DNA of 64,000 nt, taken from positions 62,001 to 126,000 of the forward strand of contig NZ_SDPN01000001.1 of NCBI RefSeq assembly GCF_004134825.1, read 5' to 3'. Position 1 is the first letter of the stretch. Every line of letters starts with the position of its first letter. Below, piece by piece: positions 1 to 9,006 of the stretch. Below the pieces are notes generated by a model. The model was not told where the DNA came from. It did not search any database and worked only from the letters and a program-made list of their open reading frames with translations. The stretch comes from Agromyces albus (lineage in GTDB: Bacteria; Actinomycetota; Actinomycetes; Actinomycetales; Microbacteriaceae). Position numbers and translations under genes: made by a program.

Positions 1-327
1 CTTCCGGTCGCCGCCGAGCAGCCGCGGCAGGGCGGCGACGTTGTCGACGACGGTTCGGTGCGGGAAGAGCCCTGCGTGCTGAATGACGTAGCCGATCTTG
101 CGACGAAGACCGACTCGGTCGGTGCTCGACACGTCGACGCCGTCGAGCGTGATCGTGCCGCTCGTGGCATCGATCAGCCGGTTGATCATGCGAAGAGAGG
201 TGGTCTTGCCGCATCCGGAGGGGCCCACGAGAGCCAGCAGACTGCCGGTCGGGACTTCCAGATTGAGGTTGTCGACGGCGGTCGTGCCGTCGTCGTAGAC
301 CTTGGAGACGCTTTCGAATCGGATCAT
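1..327 (-). CDS. ABC transporter ATP-binding protein, osmoprotectant type (partial)
   Basis: First 109 residues of a cytoplasmic ATPase subunit; the rest lies beyond the left edge. Walker A GPSGCGKTT is at residues 35-43, and the Q-loop stretch IGYVIQHAGLFPH follows at 78-90. The spelling LRMINRLI after Walker A and VIQHAGLFPH at the Q-loop is typical of glycine betaine/choline/carnitine importers of the OpuCA/ProV type. The start follows a good ribosome-binding site (TAGGAG) and lies 8 bases after the stop of the iclR gene, so the two genes are probably one transcript. The substrate is inferred only from family style. Confidence 0.8.
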   Translation of the reverse strand, partial: MIRFESVSKVYDDGTTAVDNLNLEVPTGSLLALVGPSGCGKTTSLRMINRLIDATSGTITLDGVDVSSTDRVGLRRKIGYVIQHAGLFPHRTVVDNVAALPRLLGGDRK

Positions 328-335
328 GGCTGCTC

Positions 336-995
336 CTAGAGGGCGGTTCCGTCGGTGAGACCGGACGAGAGACGGCGGGCGGCGGCTGCCAAGAGCACGC
401 CGCACTGCTGGGCGGATTGCTCGTCCATGCGGTAGCTCGGCACCAGAATGCTGATCACGGCGACGATGCGCCCTGCCGCAGTCACCGGGGACGCGACCGC
501 CGTGACGTCCCGTTCGATACCGCGCTCGACGATGACGTAGCCACTGTCGGGTGTCTCGCCCCGCAGGACGAGACCTGCGGCGGATCCGGCGAGCGGGATC
601 GTGCGGCCGACCCAGTTCGAGTGCCGCACCGAGTGGGAACCCTCGACGATGCTGATGTAGAGGGCGGATGCCGCGTGCCCCTCGACGCTCAGGTACACCG
701 ACTCCCCGGTGGCCTGTTCGAGCCCGACCATCTCGTCGTGGCAGACGTCGATGAGCGACTCGTGTCCGAGGGCTTGTGCGCCGAGCTGCATGAGACGAGG
801 GCCGGCGCGATACCGTCCCTCGTCTTCGCGACGGACGAAGCCGCTCGCCTCGAGTGTGCGGAGCAGCCGCAGAGCGGTGCTCGGTGCGAGATCGACGGCC
901 CGGGAAGCATCCGAGAGCGACGTGCTGCCCTTCTCGCACACGGTGGCGAGCAGGGACAGCGCTCGCTCCACAGTGCGTGTGGACTGTTCGCTCAT
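336..995 (-). CDS. IclR-family transcriptional regulator
   Basis: A 219-residue regulator with an N-terminal winged helix-turn-helix (residues about 5-70, with LAPSTALRLLRTLEASGFV as recognition region) and a C-terminal IclR effector domain. An upstream extension of the frame exists, but the start at MSEQSTRTVERAL is chosen because GGGAGG sits 7 bases before it and the family normally begins there. It is divergent from the HAL-like/hutD pair across a 141-base gap with an AT-rich core near 1060-1080, and leads into the ABC ATPase gene. It could control either side; aromatic or imidazole metabolites are plausible ligands by context only. Confidence 0.88.
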   Translation of the reverse strand: MSEQSTRTVERALSLLATVCEKGSTSLSDASRAVDLAPSTALRLLRTLEASGFVRREDEGRYRAGPRLMQLGAQALGHESLIDVCHDEMVGLEQATGESVYLSVEGHAASALYISIVEGSHSVRHSNWVGRTIPLAGSAAGLVLRGETPDSGYVIVERGIERDVTAVASPVTAAGRIVAVISILVPSYRMDEQSAQQCGVLLAAAARRLSSGLTDGTAL

Positions 996-1136
996 GAGAG
1001 CCTCCCTGAATCGACAACTCTGACGATAGGGACCGGGTGTTTCTTCGCCAGTCACCGAATGTTTCCGCTTAGTAAAATACACTTGCCACCCAGTGAAAAG
1101 CTAGCCGTGGCGCGATTCGTGAGGAAGAGTGACGAT

Positions 1137-2594
1137 GTGAGCCGTTCCGCACCCACCCGACGAGACACCATCACCTTCGATGTCGATGTCCCGATCTCAC
1201 TGTCAGATGTCGTCACCATCGCCGACGGCGCGCGCGTGCAGGTCACCGACGCCGTCCTTCACGCGGTCGCCGATGCGGCCTCCGCCGCTGACGCGATCGC
1301 AAGCGCCACACCGGCGTACGGCAGATCGACGGGCGTCGGCGCGAACAGGGAGACGTCGGTCACCGACGCGTCCGATCACGGAATACGGCTCATTCGAAGC
1401 CACGCCACCGACGCCGGCGACGACCTTCCCGCCCGCACGGTGCGCGCACTCATCGCCACCCGGCTCGCCCAACTCGCTCGCGCGGGGTCGGGGATCGACC
1501 CGGCCATCCTGCCGGCGCTCGTCGACGCCCTCGATCGTGATGACGTCGCCGAGATCGGCGCCGTCGGCTCGATCGGCACCGCTGATCTGGCCGCACTCGC
1601 CGCGCTCGGCCTCACCCTCGCCGGCGAGCGCAGCGCCGGGTCGCCGGTTGAACCGGTGCGCTGGGGAGTCGAGAGCGCGCTGCCCTTCCTCAGCAGCAGT
1701 GCCTTGACCATCGGGAGGGCGATCCTCGCTTCCGCGGAGCTGCGACGACTCGATCGCGGGGGCCGGATCGTCTTCGCCCTGACTTCGGCAGCTCTCCGAG
1801 CCAATCCCTCTGCGCTCTCGGATGCCGCAGCCGCCGCCGCTGCGGCACCGCATGTCGAGGAGGTCGGCGCCGAGATCCGGGGACTGCTCGACGGTGCATC
1901 GTGGTCACCCGCACGCATCCAGGATCCGTTCGGATTCCGCGTCTATCCGATCACGCAGGGAGCACTCCTCACCTCACTCGAGCGGCTCGATGCCCAACTC
2001 CTCAGGCTGCTGAATGCGGCCCAGGAGAACCCCGTGTTCGACGTGGAAGCGGGCATCGTCACCCACCACGGTGCGTTCTTCCAGGCCCAGCTGGCACTCG
2101 ACCTCGACGCGACGAACCTCGCGATCGCGCAGTCGGCGACCAACGCCCACGCGTTGCTCCGGCTCACGAACGAGCCGGCGTTCACCGGCCTCGCCCCCTT
2201 CCTCGCGACAGGCCCGGCCGGAGCGTCCGGGCTCATGATGCTCGAGTACACGGCAGCTGCGGCGCTGGCCGAGATCCGAAACGCGGCAACCCCGGCATCC
2301 CTCGGCACGATCGTGCTCTCGCGCGGCACCGAAGAGGACGCCAGCTTCGCGACGCAGGGTGCTGTGCAGTTGGAGCGTGCCGTCGCGTCGTACCGAATCG
2401 TGCTCGCCTGCGAGCTGATCGCGGTGTCGCGCCTGCTCGCCCAGCTCGACGTCGAGGTGCCCGCACCGCTGACGCGCGCGGCCGCCGGCATCCGTGCGCT
2501 GCAGCCCCACCAAGAGGATCAAGACCTCCGCGGCCCGCTTCAGGCAGCCGCAGACCTGCTCGACACGCTCCACGAGACCGACCTCGTGCCGTGA
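1137..2594 (+). CDS. Aromatic amino acid lyase (HAL/PAL) family protein lacking the MIO triad
   Basis: A 485-residue member of the histidine/phenylalanine ammonia-lyase fold. Conserved parts are visible: the YGRSTGVGAN loop (Y61), IQDPFGFRVYPITQG (about 261-275), NAAQENPVF, and the C-terminal GLMMLEYTAAAALAE...PASLGTI segment. Real HALs form the MIO cofactor from Ala-Ser-Gly in GSVGASGDLAPL; here the segment is GSIGTADLAAL (144-154), so the triad is replaced by Thr-Ala with one residue deleted. The usual LNGT segment is LSSS, losing the conserved Asn. MIO-dependent ammonia elimination is therefore unlikely. The GTG start is chosen for GAGGAAG 11 bases upstream and for family length. hutD follows 16 bases downstream. 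Confidence 0.8.
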   Translation: MSRSAPTRRDTITFDVDVPISLSDVVTIADGARVQVTDAVLHAVADAASAADAIASATPAYGRSTGVGANRETSVTDASDHGIRLIRSHATDAGDDLPARTVRALIATRLAQLARAGSGIDPAILPALVDALDRDDVAEIGAVGSIGTADLAALAALGLTLAGERSAGSPVEPVRWGVESALPFLSSSALTIGRAILASAELRRLDRGGRIVFALTSAALRANPSALSDAAAAAAAAPHVEEVGAEIRGLLDGASWSPARIQDPFGFRVYPITQGALLTSLERLDAQLLRLLNAAQENPVFDVEAGIVTHHGAFFQAQLALDLDATNLAIAQSATNAHALLRLTNEPAFTGLAPFLATGPAGASGLMMLEYTAAAALAEIRNAATPASLGTIVLSRGTEEDASFATQGAVQLERAVASYRIVLACELIAVSRLLAQLDVEVPAPLTRAAAGIRALQPHQEDQDLRGPLQAAADLLDTLHETDLVP

Positions 2595-2610
2595 CGCTCG
2601 CCGCCGTTCC

Positions 2611-3165
2611 ATGCTGATCCAGCCGGCCGAGAAGACGAGCGTCCCGTGGGCCAACGGTCGCGGCAGCACGCGGGAACTGGCGCACGACGTTCGTCGCTCG
2701 TGGCGCCTCAGCATGGCCGACATCCGTGAGGATGCTCCGTTCTCGACCTTCCCCGACATCGACCGGATCTTCATCGTCGTCGACGGCGAGGTGCGGCTCC
2801 GGATCGATGGTGTCGAGCACCAGCTCGTTGCCGGCGCAGCGGTGGAGTTCCGCGGGGAGTCCGCCGCATCGGCGGTCGCCGTCGCCGACACCGCACACGT
2901 GGTGAACCTCATGACGGTGCGGGGCGAGGCTCAGTTCGACTGTCTGCGGGCCGAACCGACCCTCGAAGTCGGGCCGCCCGTCGTCGACGACGAGCTGGTC
3001 GTATTCCTCTCTCGCGGCCGCACAATGGATGGGATCGCGGTCGAGCCCGGCACCGTACTCATGAAGAGCTCCTCGGAAGAGCCGTCAGCTGGAAGCGACG
3101 CAGCGCAGTCTTCGCTGCGCTTCACGGACCCCGTCGCCGTCTACCGCCTCACGCCGCGTTCCTGA
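2611..3165 (+). CDS. hutD: HutD/Ves family cupin protein
   Basis: A 184-residue protein of the HutD/Ves family, a bicupin fold found with histidine-utilisation genes; its biochemical role is not settled. The family signature near the N-terminus (PWANGRGSTREL, compare PWKNGGGTTREI) and the WRLSMADIREDAPFSTFPDIDR segment are clear. It starts 16 bases after the HAL-like stop with no strong ribosome-binding site, so translation is probably coupled. The pairing keeps a hut-like arrangement, but hutU, hutI and hutG are not in the window. Confidence 0.85.
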   Translation: MLIQPAEKTSVPWANGRGSTRELAHDVRRSWRLSMADIREDAPFSTFPDIDRIFIVVDGEVRLRIDGVEHQLVAGAAVEFRGESAASAVAVADTAHVVNLMTVRGEAQFDCLRAEPTLEVGPPVVDDELVVFLSRGRTMDGIAVEPGTVLMKSSSEEPSAGSDAAQSSLRFTDPVAVYRLTPRS

Positions 3166-3169
3166 CGAC

Positions 3170-5470
3170 TCACGGTGTGACGGGACCAGCGTTCGCCGCA
3201 GCGAGCAGCTGCTCGACCTGGTCGCGGCCGAACGGCGACCCGGGGAACGACGCGACGCGCCCGATCGGGAACGACGCCATCATCTTGAACATGCTCGGGT
3301 CGGCGAGAAGGGCACTCTCGGCGCTGTCGCCCGCGGCGAGCGCCTGCCGCACGAACTCCCCCGCGATCGGGTGCTCGATCACCTCGCCGATCGTCGAGTT
3401 CATCGTGAGCGGCGCAGCCGAGCTGTCGCCCTCCACGGCAACCGTCACCGACGAGCGGATGTCGCGGCTCGACGCCCCGACCGCGACAGTGTAGTCGCCG
3501 CCCTCCACCACCCAGCGGTCGACACGGATGTCCCAGTACGCGAGGTCCTCTCGGCGCACGTGCACCACGACCTCACGCGACTCCCCCGCGGCGAGCGTCA
3601 CCTTCGCGAACCCCTTGAGCTCACGAGGAGCACGAACCACGGCCGAGCCCTGCAGCGACGTGTAGACCTGAACGACCTCGGCGCCGGCACGGTCACCGGT
3701 GTTGGTCACGGTGACCCGCACGGCGAGGCCGGAGGCATCCGTCGTCACCGAAGCATCCGAGTACTCGAAGCTCGTGTACGAGAGCCCGTGCCCGAACGGG
3801 AACGACACCTCGAGCTCGCGCGCGTCGTACCAGCGATAGCCCACGAAGAGGCCCTCGCCGTAGCGCACGTGGCCGTGCTCGCCCGGGAAGTCGAGGTACG
3901 CGGGGCTATCGGCGAGGCGCAGCGGGATCGTCTCGGCGAGGCGGCCCGACGGGTTCACGACGCCGTAGAGCACGTCGGCGATCGCGCCGCCGCCGGCCTG
4001 GCCGAGCAGCCAGCCCTCGACGATCGCCGGCACGCGGTCGGCGAGTCCCGAGAGGCGCACGACGCCGCCGTTCGAGAGCACCACGACGGTGCGCGGGTTC
4101 GCGGCGATGACCGCGTCGGCGAGCGCGAGCTGCGCGGCCGGCAGTTCGATGTCGTCGCGGTCGAAGCCCTCCGACTCGAGGGCGGCGGGCACGCCGAGAA
4201 ACAGCAGCACCGTCTCGGCAGCGGATGCCGCAGCCACGGCTTCGGCGGTGAGCTCGTCGGATGCCGCACCGTCGTCGCCATACCCGGCGGCGAACGCCAC
4301 CTCGGCAGCGGGCCCGGCGAGCGCGCGGATCTCGTCGAGCGCGTTGTCGAGCCGCGTCGGGTTGATGAGCGACGAGCCGGCGCCTTGGTAGCGCGGCGTG
4401 CGAGCGAGCTCGCCGATGACGGCGACGGATGCTTCGGCGGCCAGCGGCAGCACCGCACCCTCGTTCTTCAGCAGCACGATCGACGCGCCGGCGACCTCGC
4501 GAGCGAGCGCGTGGTGCGCGTCGACGTCGTACGAGGCATCCGCTTGAACGCCACCGACCGCCTTCTGCACGAGCTCAATCGCACGCCGAGCCGCGGTATC
4601 GAGCGTCCGCTCGTCGAGCACTCCCGATCGCACCGCGGCGACGAGTTCGGCATCGGTGCGACCGCCGCTCGCCGGCATCTCGAGGTCGAGGCCGGCCGCA
4701 ACGCCAGTGACTCGCTCGTTCACTGCGCCCCAGTCCGAGACGACGAGTCCCTCGAAGCCCCACTCGTCGCGCAGCACGCGAGACAGCAGCCACGGATCCT
4801 CCGAGGTGTAGACGCCGTTCAAGCGGTTGTACGAGCACATCACCGTCCACGGCTGCTCGTCTTCGACGACGCGCTGGAACCCGCGCAAGTAGATCTCGCG
4901 CAGCGGCCGCGCGTCGATGTCGGCCGACACTCGCATGCGGTCGGCCTCCTGGTTGTTCGCCGCGAAGTGCTTGAGCGACGCGCCCACGCCCTGCGACTGC
5001 AGGCCCCGCACGAGCGCCGAGCCGAGCACGCCAGACACGATCGGGTCTTCCGAGAGGTACTCGAAGTTGCGCCCGCACAGCGGCGAGCGCTTGATGTTGA
5101 TGCCCGGGCCGAGCAGCACGCCCACACCCTCGGCCTGCGACTCCTCGCCGAGGGCGACGCCCACTCGCTCGAGCAGCGCCGGGTCGAACGACGAGCCGAG
5201 CGCGACAGCGGGCGGGAAGCACGTCGCGGGCACGCTGTCGCCGATGCCGAGGTGGTCGGCTCCGGCGCGCTGCTTGCGCACGCCGTGCGGGCCGTCGGTG
5301 AGCAGGATCGACGGCAGCCCCACGCGATCGATCGGCTTCGTCGTCCAGAAGTCGGCTCCGCTCGTGAGCGAGGCCTTCTCCTCGAGGGTGAGATCGGCCA
5401 CGATCTCACCCGCGGTGCGATCGAGGGCGGATGCCGCAGCATCCGTCGACTGGTTCAGCGTCTCGGTCAT
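3170..5470 (-). CDS. Glycoside hydrolase family 3 beta-glucosidase
   Basis: A 766-residue GH3 enzyme that should release glucose (or a related sugar) from the non-reducing end of beta-glycosides. The N-terminal barrel carries the KHFAANNQE motif (167-175) and the nucleophile Asp in VVSDWGA (D246). The C-terminal alpha/beta domain and a fibronectin-III-like domain (VTVTNTGDRAGAEVVQVYTS, about 565-585) complete the standard three-domain form. There is no signal peptide, so it acts inside the cell on imported glycosides. The start follows AAAGGA. It is divergent from a TetR gene, with a shared operator between them. Confidence 0.93.
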   Translation of the reverse strand: MTETLNQSTDAAASALDRTAGEIVADLTLEEKASLTSGADFWTTKPIDRVGLPSILLTDGPHGVRKQRAGADHLGIGDSVPATCFPPAVALGSSFDPALLERVGVALGEESQAEGVGVLLGPGINIKRSPLCGRNFEYLSEDPIVSGVLGSALVRGLQSQGVGASLKHFAANNQEADRMRVSADIDARPLREIYLRGFQRVVEDEQPWTVMCSYNRLNGVYTSEDPWLLSRVLRDEWGFEGLVVSDWGAVNERVTGVAAGLDLEMPASGGRTDAELVAAVRSGVLDERTLDTAARRAIELVQKAVGGVQADASYDVDAHHALAREVAGASIVLLKNEGAVLPLAAEASVAVIGELARTPRYQGAGSSLINPTRLDNALDEIRALAGPAAEVAFAAGYGDDGAASDELTAEAVAAASAAETVLLFLGVPAALESEGFDRDDIELPAAQLALADAVIAANPRTVVVLSNGGVVRLSGLADRVPAIVEGWLLGQAGGGAIADVLYGVVNPSGRLAETIPLRLADSPAYLDFPGEHGHVRYGEGLFVGYRWYDARELEVSFPFGHGLSYTSFEYSDASVTTDASGLAVRVTVTNTGDRAGAEVVQVYTSLQGSAVVRAPRELKGFAKVTLAAGESREVVVHVRREDLAYWDIRVDRWVVEGGDYTVAVGASSRDIRSSVTVAVEGDSSAAPLTMNSTIGEVIEHPIAGEFVRQALAAGDSAESALLADPSMFKMMASFPIGRVASFPGSPFGRDQVEQLLAAANAGPVTP

Positions 5471-5507
5471 GGTGATCCTTTCGAGGCCGCAACGGCGAGG
5501 CAATGTC

Positions 5508-5532
5508 GAAAACCATATCCCGGTCGGTTTTC
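5508..5532. promoter_or_regulatory. Operator, inverted repeat GAAAACC-N11-GGTTTTC
   Basis: A perfect 7-base inverted repeat between the GH3 gene and the divergent TetR gene. The right half reads CGGTCGGTTTTC, which matches half-sites near two other TetR genes in this window (26983-27033 and 36344-36365). It is probably bound by the adjacent TetR protein. Confidence 0.75.
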
Positions 5533-5563
5533 ATTTGCAATGGCGAGTACGTACGATGCAGGT

Positions 5564-6142
5564 ATGGCGCGCAGGGGCTCATACGCGAAAGGCATCGCGA
5601 AGCGCGAGGAGATCCTCACGGCGGCGCTCGAGGTCATCGCCCGCAATGGATACCGCCGCACGAGCGTGCGCGAGCTCGCCGACGCCGTCGGACTCAGCCA
5701 AGCGGGCCTCCTGCACTACTTCAGCTCGAAGGAGGAGCTCTTCCAGGAGATCCTCCGAAAGCGCGACGAGGTCGACGTCGAGAGCTACGGGTTCGACCTG
5801 GCGCGCCCGATCGACGGTCTCGTCGCCGTGATCCGCCACAACGCCGACGTGCCCGGCCTCGTGCAGCTCTACGCGCAGCTCTCCGTCGAGGCGGTCGACC
5901 CCGAGCATCCGTCGCACGACTTCTTCGTCGAGCGCTACGAGGACCTGCGCCGCGAGTTCGGTGGATACATCCGCGAGGAGCAGCGGGCCGGCGCCATCGA
6001 CCCCGAGCTCGACCCCGACCTCACCGCGACGCTCTTCGTCGCGGCATCCGACGGCCTCCAGACCCAGTGGCTGCTCGACCCGTCGATCGACATGTCCGAG
6101 CACATCATGCAGCTGTGGCGCCTCGTCACGCGCCGCGCCTGA
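5564..6142 (+). CDS. TetR-family repressor, GSYAKG type (carbohydrate-linked)
   Basis: A 192-residue TetR protein. The N-terminal helix-turn-helix (about 8-55) has the sequence RRGSYAKGIAKREEIL and recognition helix LSQAGLLHYF. The C-terminal domain ends with QTQWLLDPSIDM. Both ends closely resemble the regulators at 27035 and 35708, so the three are paralogues. An alternative in-frame ATG lies 24 bases upstream at 5540; the chosen start matches the conserved N-terminus. It probably represses the divergent GH3 gene and responds to a sugar or glycoside. Confidence 0.9.
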   Translation: MARRGSYAKGIAKREEILTAALEVIARNGYRRTSVRELADAVGLSQAGLLHYFSSKEELFQEILRKRDEVDVESYGFDLARPIDGLVAVIRHNADVPGLVQLYAQLSVEAVDPEHPSHDFFVERYEDLRREFGGYIREEQRAGAIDPELDPDLTATLFVAASDGLQTQWLLDPSIDMSEHIMQLWRLVTRRA

Positions 6143-6215
6143 GCAGGGCCGCGCCTGACGGCACGACTCTTCGCCGATGACTGGACACGCGGGCCGGCCG
6201 AGGATAGGGTCCGTC

Positions 6216-6239
6216 AATACCGAGTATGCGCTCGGTATT
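6216..6239. promoter_or_regulatory. Operator, inverted repeat AATACCGAG-N6-CTCGGTATT
   Basis: A perfect 9-base inverted repeat centred about 40 bases upstream of the secreted esterase start. It has no T-run, so it is an operator rather than a terminator. The sequence is unlike the GGTTT operators of the neighbouring TetR, so a regulator outside this neighbourhood probably binds it. Confidence 0.7.
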
Positions 6240-6266
6240 CACGCGCACGACGACGAAGGAGTCGCC

Positions 6267-7334
6267 ATGACCGAGCATCCCCGCACCCCGCACGCGTCCG
6301 CTCTCCGAGTCGGCAGACTCGTGGCCGTCGCCGCTGTGTCGACCGTCGCCCTCACCTCGTTGGGCGTGTCCGCAGCAGCTCAGGCGTCCGAGCGCCCAGG
6401 CGTCGGGGCCGCCGCCGAGAGCGCGTGCACGCGAGTCATCCCCGTCGGCACCTCGACATTCGACATCGCATTCGAGGGTGAGACCTACGCCGTTCGGGTA
6501 CACGTTCCCGACGTTCCCGTGCGCCGCAGCCTGCCGCTCGTGCTCGACCTTCACGGATCGAACAACAACGCCACGACCCAGGCCGACATCTCCGACCTGG
6601 AGTCGCTCGCCGACGCGGAGAACTTCATCGTGGCCACACCGACGGGTGACATCGCATTCCCGCAGACCCTGCCCGACGGCAACTGGGCGTGGAACGTGCC
6701 AGGCGTGCCGCTGACCTCCGGCACCTACCCACCGGCGGGCTCGCGCGACGACGTGGCGTTCCTCACTGCCGTGGTGGACGAGCTCGACACGGCCGGATGC
6801 ATCGACGACCGTCGCGTGTACGCGACCGGGTTCTCGGGTGGCGGGCGCATGGCCTCGGCGCTGGCATGCCATGCATCCGAGGTCTTCGCGGCGATCGCCC
6901 CGGTCGCGGGTCTGCGTGCCGGCCGGCCCGACGTGGCCGACCTCACGACGCCCGAGGCGGGAACGTGCGATCCGCCGCAGCCGGTTTCCGTGCTGACCTT
7001 CCACGGCACGGACGACCTCGTCAATCCGTATCCGGGCAACACCGATCCCCGCTGGGGATACACCGTGCAGACGGCCGCGGCGACGTGGGCGGGCCTGAAC
7101 GAGTGCCGCGTCGGCCCGACGACCACCGCGGTGAGCGAGTCCGTCGTGGCATACTCCTGGACCGAGTGTCTCGGACACGCCGACGTCGTGCTCTACGAGG
7201 TCGCCGGCGGCGGCCACACCTGGCCCGGCACCGACGTGCCGCTCGACCAGTTCGGGCTGGGCACGGTGACGCATGAGATCAACGCGTCGTCGCTGATGTG
7301 GGACTTCTTCGAGGCGCACCCGCGCCGCGGCTGA
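6267..7334 (+). CDS. Secreted esterase of the PHB-depolymerase/LpqC-like family
   Basis: A 355-residue exported alpha/beta hydrolase. The signal peptide covers residues 1-40 with a hydrophobic core at about 17-35 and a likely cut after AQA. The catalytic Ser is in GFSGGG (S190); HGTDDLVNPY supplies the Asp and GGHTWPGT the His. The oxyanion region LDLHGSNNN also fits. Members act on feruloyl or acetyl esters of plant polymers or on short polyesters; which applies here cannot be read from sequence. GAAGGAG precedes the chosen start. The upstream perfect inverted repeat suggests dedicated control. Confidence 0.85.
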   Translation: MTEHPRTPHASALRVGRLVAVAAVSTVALTSLGVSAAAQASERPGVGAAAESACTRVIPVGTSTFDIAFEGETYAVRVHVPDVPVRRSLPLVLDLHGSNNNATTQADISDLESLADAENFIVATPTGDIAFPQTLPDGNWAWNVPGVPLTSGTYPPAGSRDDVAFLTAVVDELDTAGCIDDRRVYATGFSGGGRMASALACHASEVFAAIAPVAGLRAGRPDVADLTTPEAGTCDPPQPVSVLTFHGTDDLVNPYPGNTDPRWGYTVQTAAATWAGLNECRVGPTTTAVSESVVAYSWTECLGHADVVLYEVAGGGHTWPGTDVPLDQFGLGTVTHEINASSLMWDFFEAHPRRG

Positions 7335-7418
7335 TCTCGCCGGCCGCCCGCGAAGGACCGAACATATGATGCAACTGCGGCGGATCGTCGCGTCTCGCGT
7401 GATCGGAGAGGATCGCAC

Positions 7419-8924
7419 ATGCCTTTGACCGCCACCGGCACGACTGTCGAGGTCGACACCACGGCGGGCCGCGTGCGCGGACGCTGGCGCACGGATGCCG
7501 CGGGCCACCGCTCGGCGGCCTTCCTCGGCATCCCCTTCGCCGAGCCGCCCGTCGGCGACCTGCGCTTCGCGGCTCCCGTGCCGCACCGGCCATGGCAGGG
7601 CGTTCGCGACGCGCTCGAGTACGGCGCGACCGCGCAGCGCGGCGATCCTGGGGTGACGTTCATCCCCGAGCCGTCGATTCCCGGCGAATCGACGCTCAAC
7701 GTCAACGTCTTCACGCCGGCCCCGGCGACGGATGCCTCGGCGCAGGCGTTGCTGCCGGTGCTCGTCTACATCCACGGCGGCGGCTACTTCGCGGGCTCCC
7801 CCGCGAGCCCGTGGTACGACGGCGCGGCCTTCAACCGCGACGGCGTCGTGACGGTCTCGATCTCGTATCGGCTCGGCTTCGACGGCTTCGGCTGGATCGC
7901 GGATGCCCCGATGAACCGCGGCGTGCTCGACTGGCTGCTCGCCCTCGAATGGGTGCGCGACAACGTCGCGTCCTTCGGCGGCGACCCCTCGCGCGTCACC
8001 ATCGTCGGACAATCGGCGGGCGGCGGAGCCGTGCTCACCCTGCTCGGCATGCCGCGCGCCCAGCCGCTCTTCGCGGGCGTCTACAGCATCTCGGGGGTGG
8101 CGGCCGACGTCACCCTCGAGCGCGCGGAGTCGTTCGGCCGTCGCCTCGCCGAGGCCGCCGGCGTTCAGCCGACGCGTGCCGGCCTCTCTGCGCTGAGCGA
8201 GGAGCGCCTCCGCGAGGTGCAGGGCGAGCTGAGCGCTCGCGAGCAGGGCGGCAGCCCCTTCGACGAGCTTCGCCGGTTCATCGTCGGTGGGCTCGAGTTC
8301 GGTCCGGTGATCGACGGCGACGTCGTGCCGATGCGCACGGTCGACGCGATCGCTGCGGGCATCGGGGCCGACAAGCCCCTCGTGCTCGGCGCCACCGACG
8401 ACGAGTTCTCGACGATCCTCGACGGTGCGAAGGGCAAGCTCCGCTTCGTTCCGGCGCGGTTCCTGCTCGGCCGGGCGGGGCTCGAGCGCGCAGTCCGCTC
8501 GCCCTACCTCGCGGCGAATCGCGACGTCACGAAGCTCGGCAGTGCCGCGGTCGTCGGCCGCTACCTCACCGACCGGTTGTTCCGCACCCTCGCCCTCCGC
8601 ATCGCCCGCGCCCGCGGCGCTGCACCCACCTGGTTGTACCGCTTCTCGTGGGCCTCGCCGATATCGGGACGGGCCGTGCACTGCCTCGACGTGCCGTTCT
8701 TCTTCGATTGCCTCGATGCCGAGCGGGTCGACGTCGTCGCGGGCGACGCGCCCCCGCAAGCACTCGCCGACGAAGTGCACGGCGGCGCAGTCGCGTTCGT
8801 CACGAGCGGCGACCCGGGCTGGCCGCGGTTCACGGATGCCGCGGGCACCGTGCGCGTCTACGACACGACCTCGACCGTGGTCGAACACGGCTTCGCCGCC
8901 GTGCGGCCGCTGCTCTCGAACTGA
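7419..8924 (+). CDS. Carboxylesterase, type B family
   Basis: A 501-residue cytoplasmic esterase of the para-nitrobenzyl-esterase/cholinesterase-like family. The nucleophile elbow GQSAGGG has S199; the oxyanion motif IHGGGYFAGSP is at 118-128; LGATDDEFS contributes the acidic residue and AVHCLDVPFFF the His. Full length for the family. GGAGAGG lies just before the ATG. It stands alone on its own 84-base leader between the secreted esterase and an SDR gene. Confidence 0.9.
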   Translation: MPLTATGTTVEVDTTAGRVRGRWRTDAAGHRSAAFLGIPFAEPPVGDLRFAAPVPHRPWQGVRDALEYGATAQRGDPGVTFIPEPSIPGESTLNVNVFTPAPATDASAQALLPVLVYIHGGGYFAGSPASPWYDGAAFNRDGVVTVSISYRLGFDGFGWIADAPMNRGVLDWLLALEWVRDNVASFGGDPSRVTIVGQSAGGGAVLTLLGMPRAQPLFAGVYSISGVAADVTLERAESFGRRLAEAAGVQPTRAGLSALSEERLREVQGELSAREQGGSPFDELRRFIVGGLEFGPVIDGDVVPMRTVDAIAAGIGADKPLVLGATDDEFSTILDGAKGKLRFVPARFLLGRAGLERAVRSPYLAANRDVTKLGSAAVVGRYLTDRLFRTLALRIARARGAAPTWLYRFSWASPISGRAVHCLDVPFFFDCLDAERVDVVAGDAPPQALADEVHGGAVAFVTSGDPGWPRFTDAAGTVRVYDTTSTVVEHGFAAVRPLLSN

Positions 8925-9006
8925 GCGGCGCCGGCACCGCGGCGGCGCCGAAGTGGACGATCCCGGGGGCTCCCCGAAGGCGCGCCACCGTGCTTACGAT
9001 GTGGTC

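Noticed and set aside
1050-1110. IclR-type operator (GTTTCCGC ... GTGAAAAGC) upstream of the HAL-like gene
   Set aside because: The arms match only partly (TTTC/GAAA) and spacing is atypical; not strong enough to list.
3371-5563. Very long open frame antisense to the GH3 gene
   Set aside because: His/Arg/Asp/Glu/Val-rich composition and no family match; a typical shadow frame opposite a high-GC gene. Only its last part (from 5564) is a real TetR gene.
6126-8888. 920-codon frame antisense to the two esterases
   Set aside because: Low-complexity Arg/Val/Glu-rich translation opposite two clearly functional genes; no start signal.
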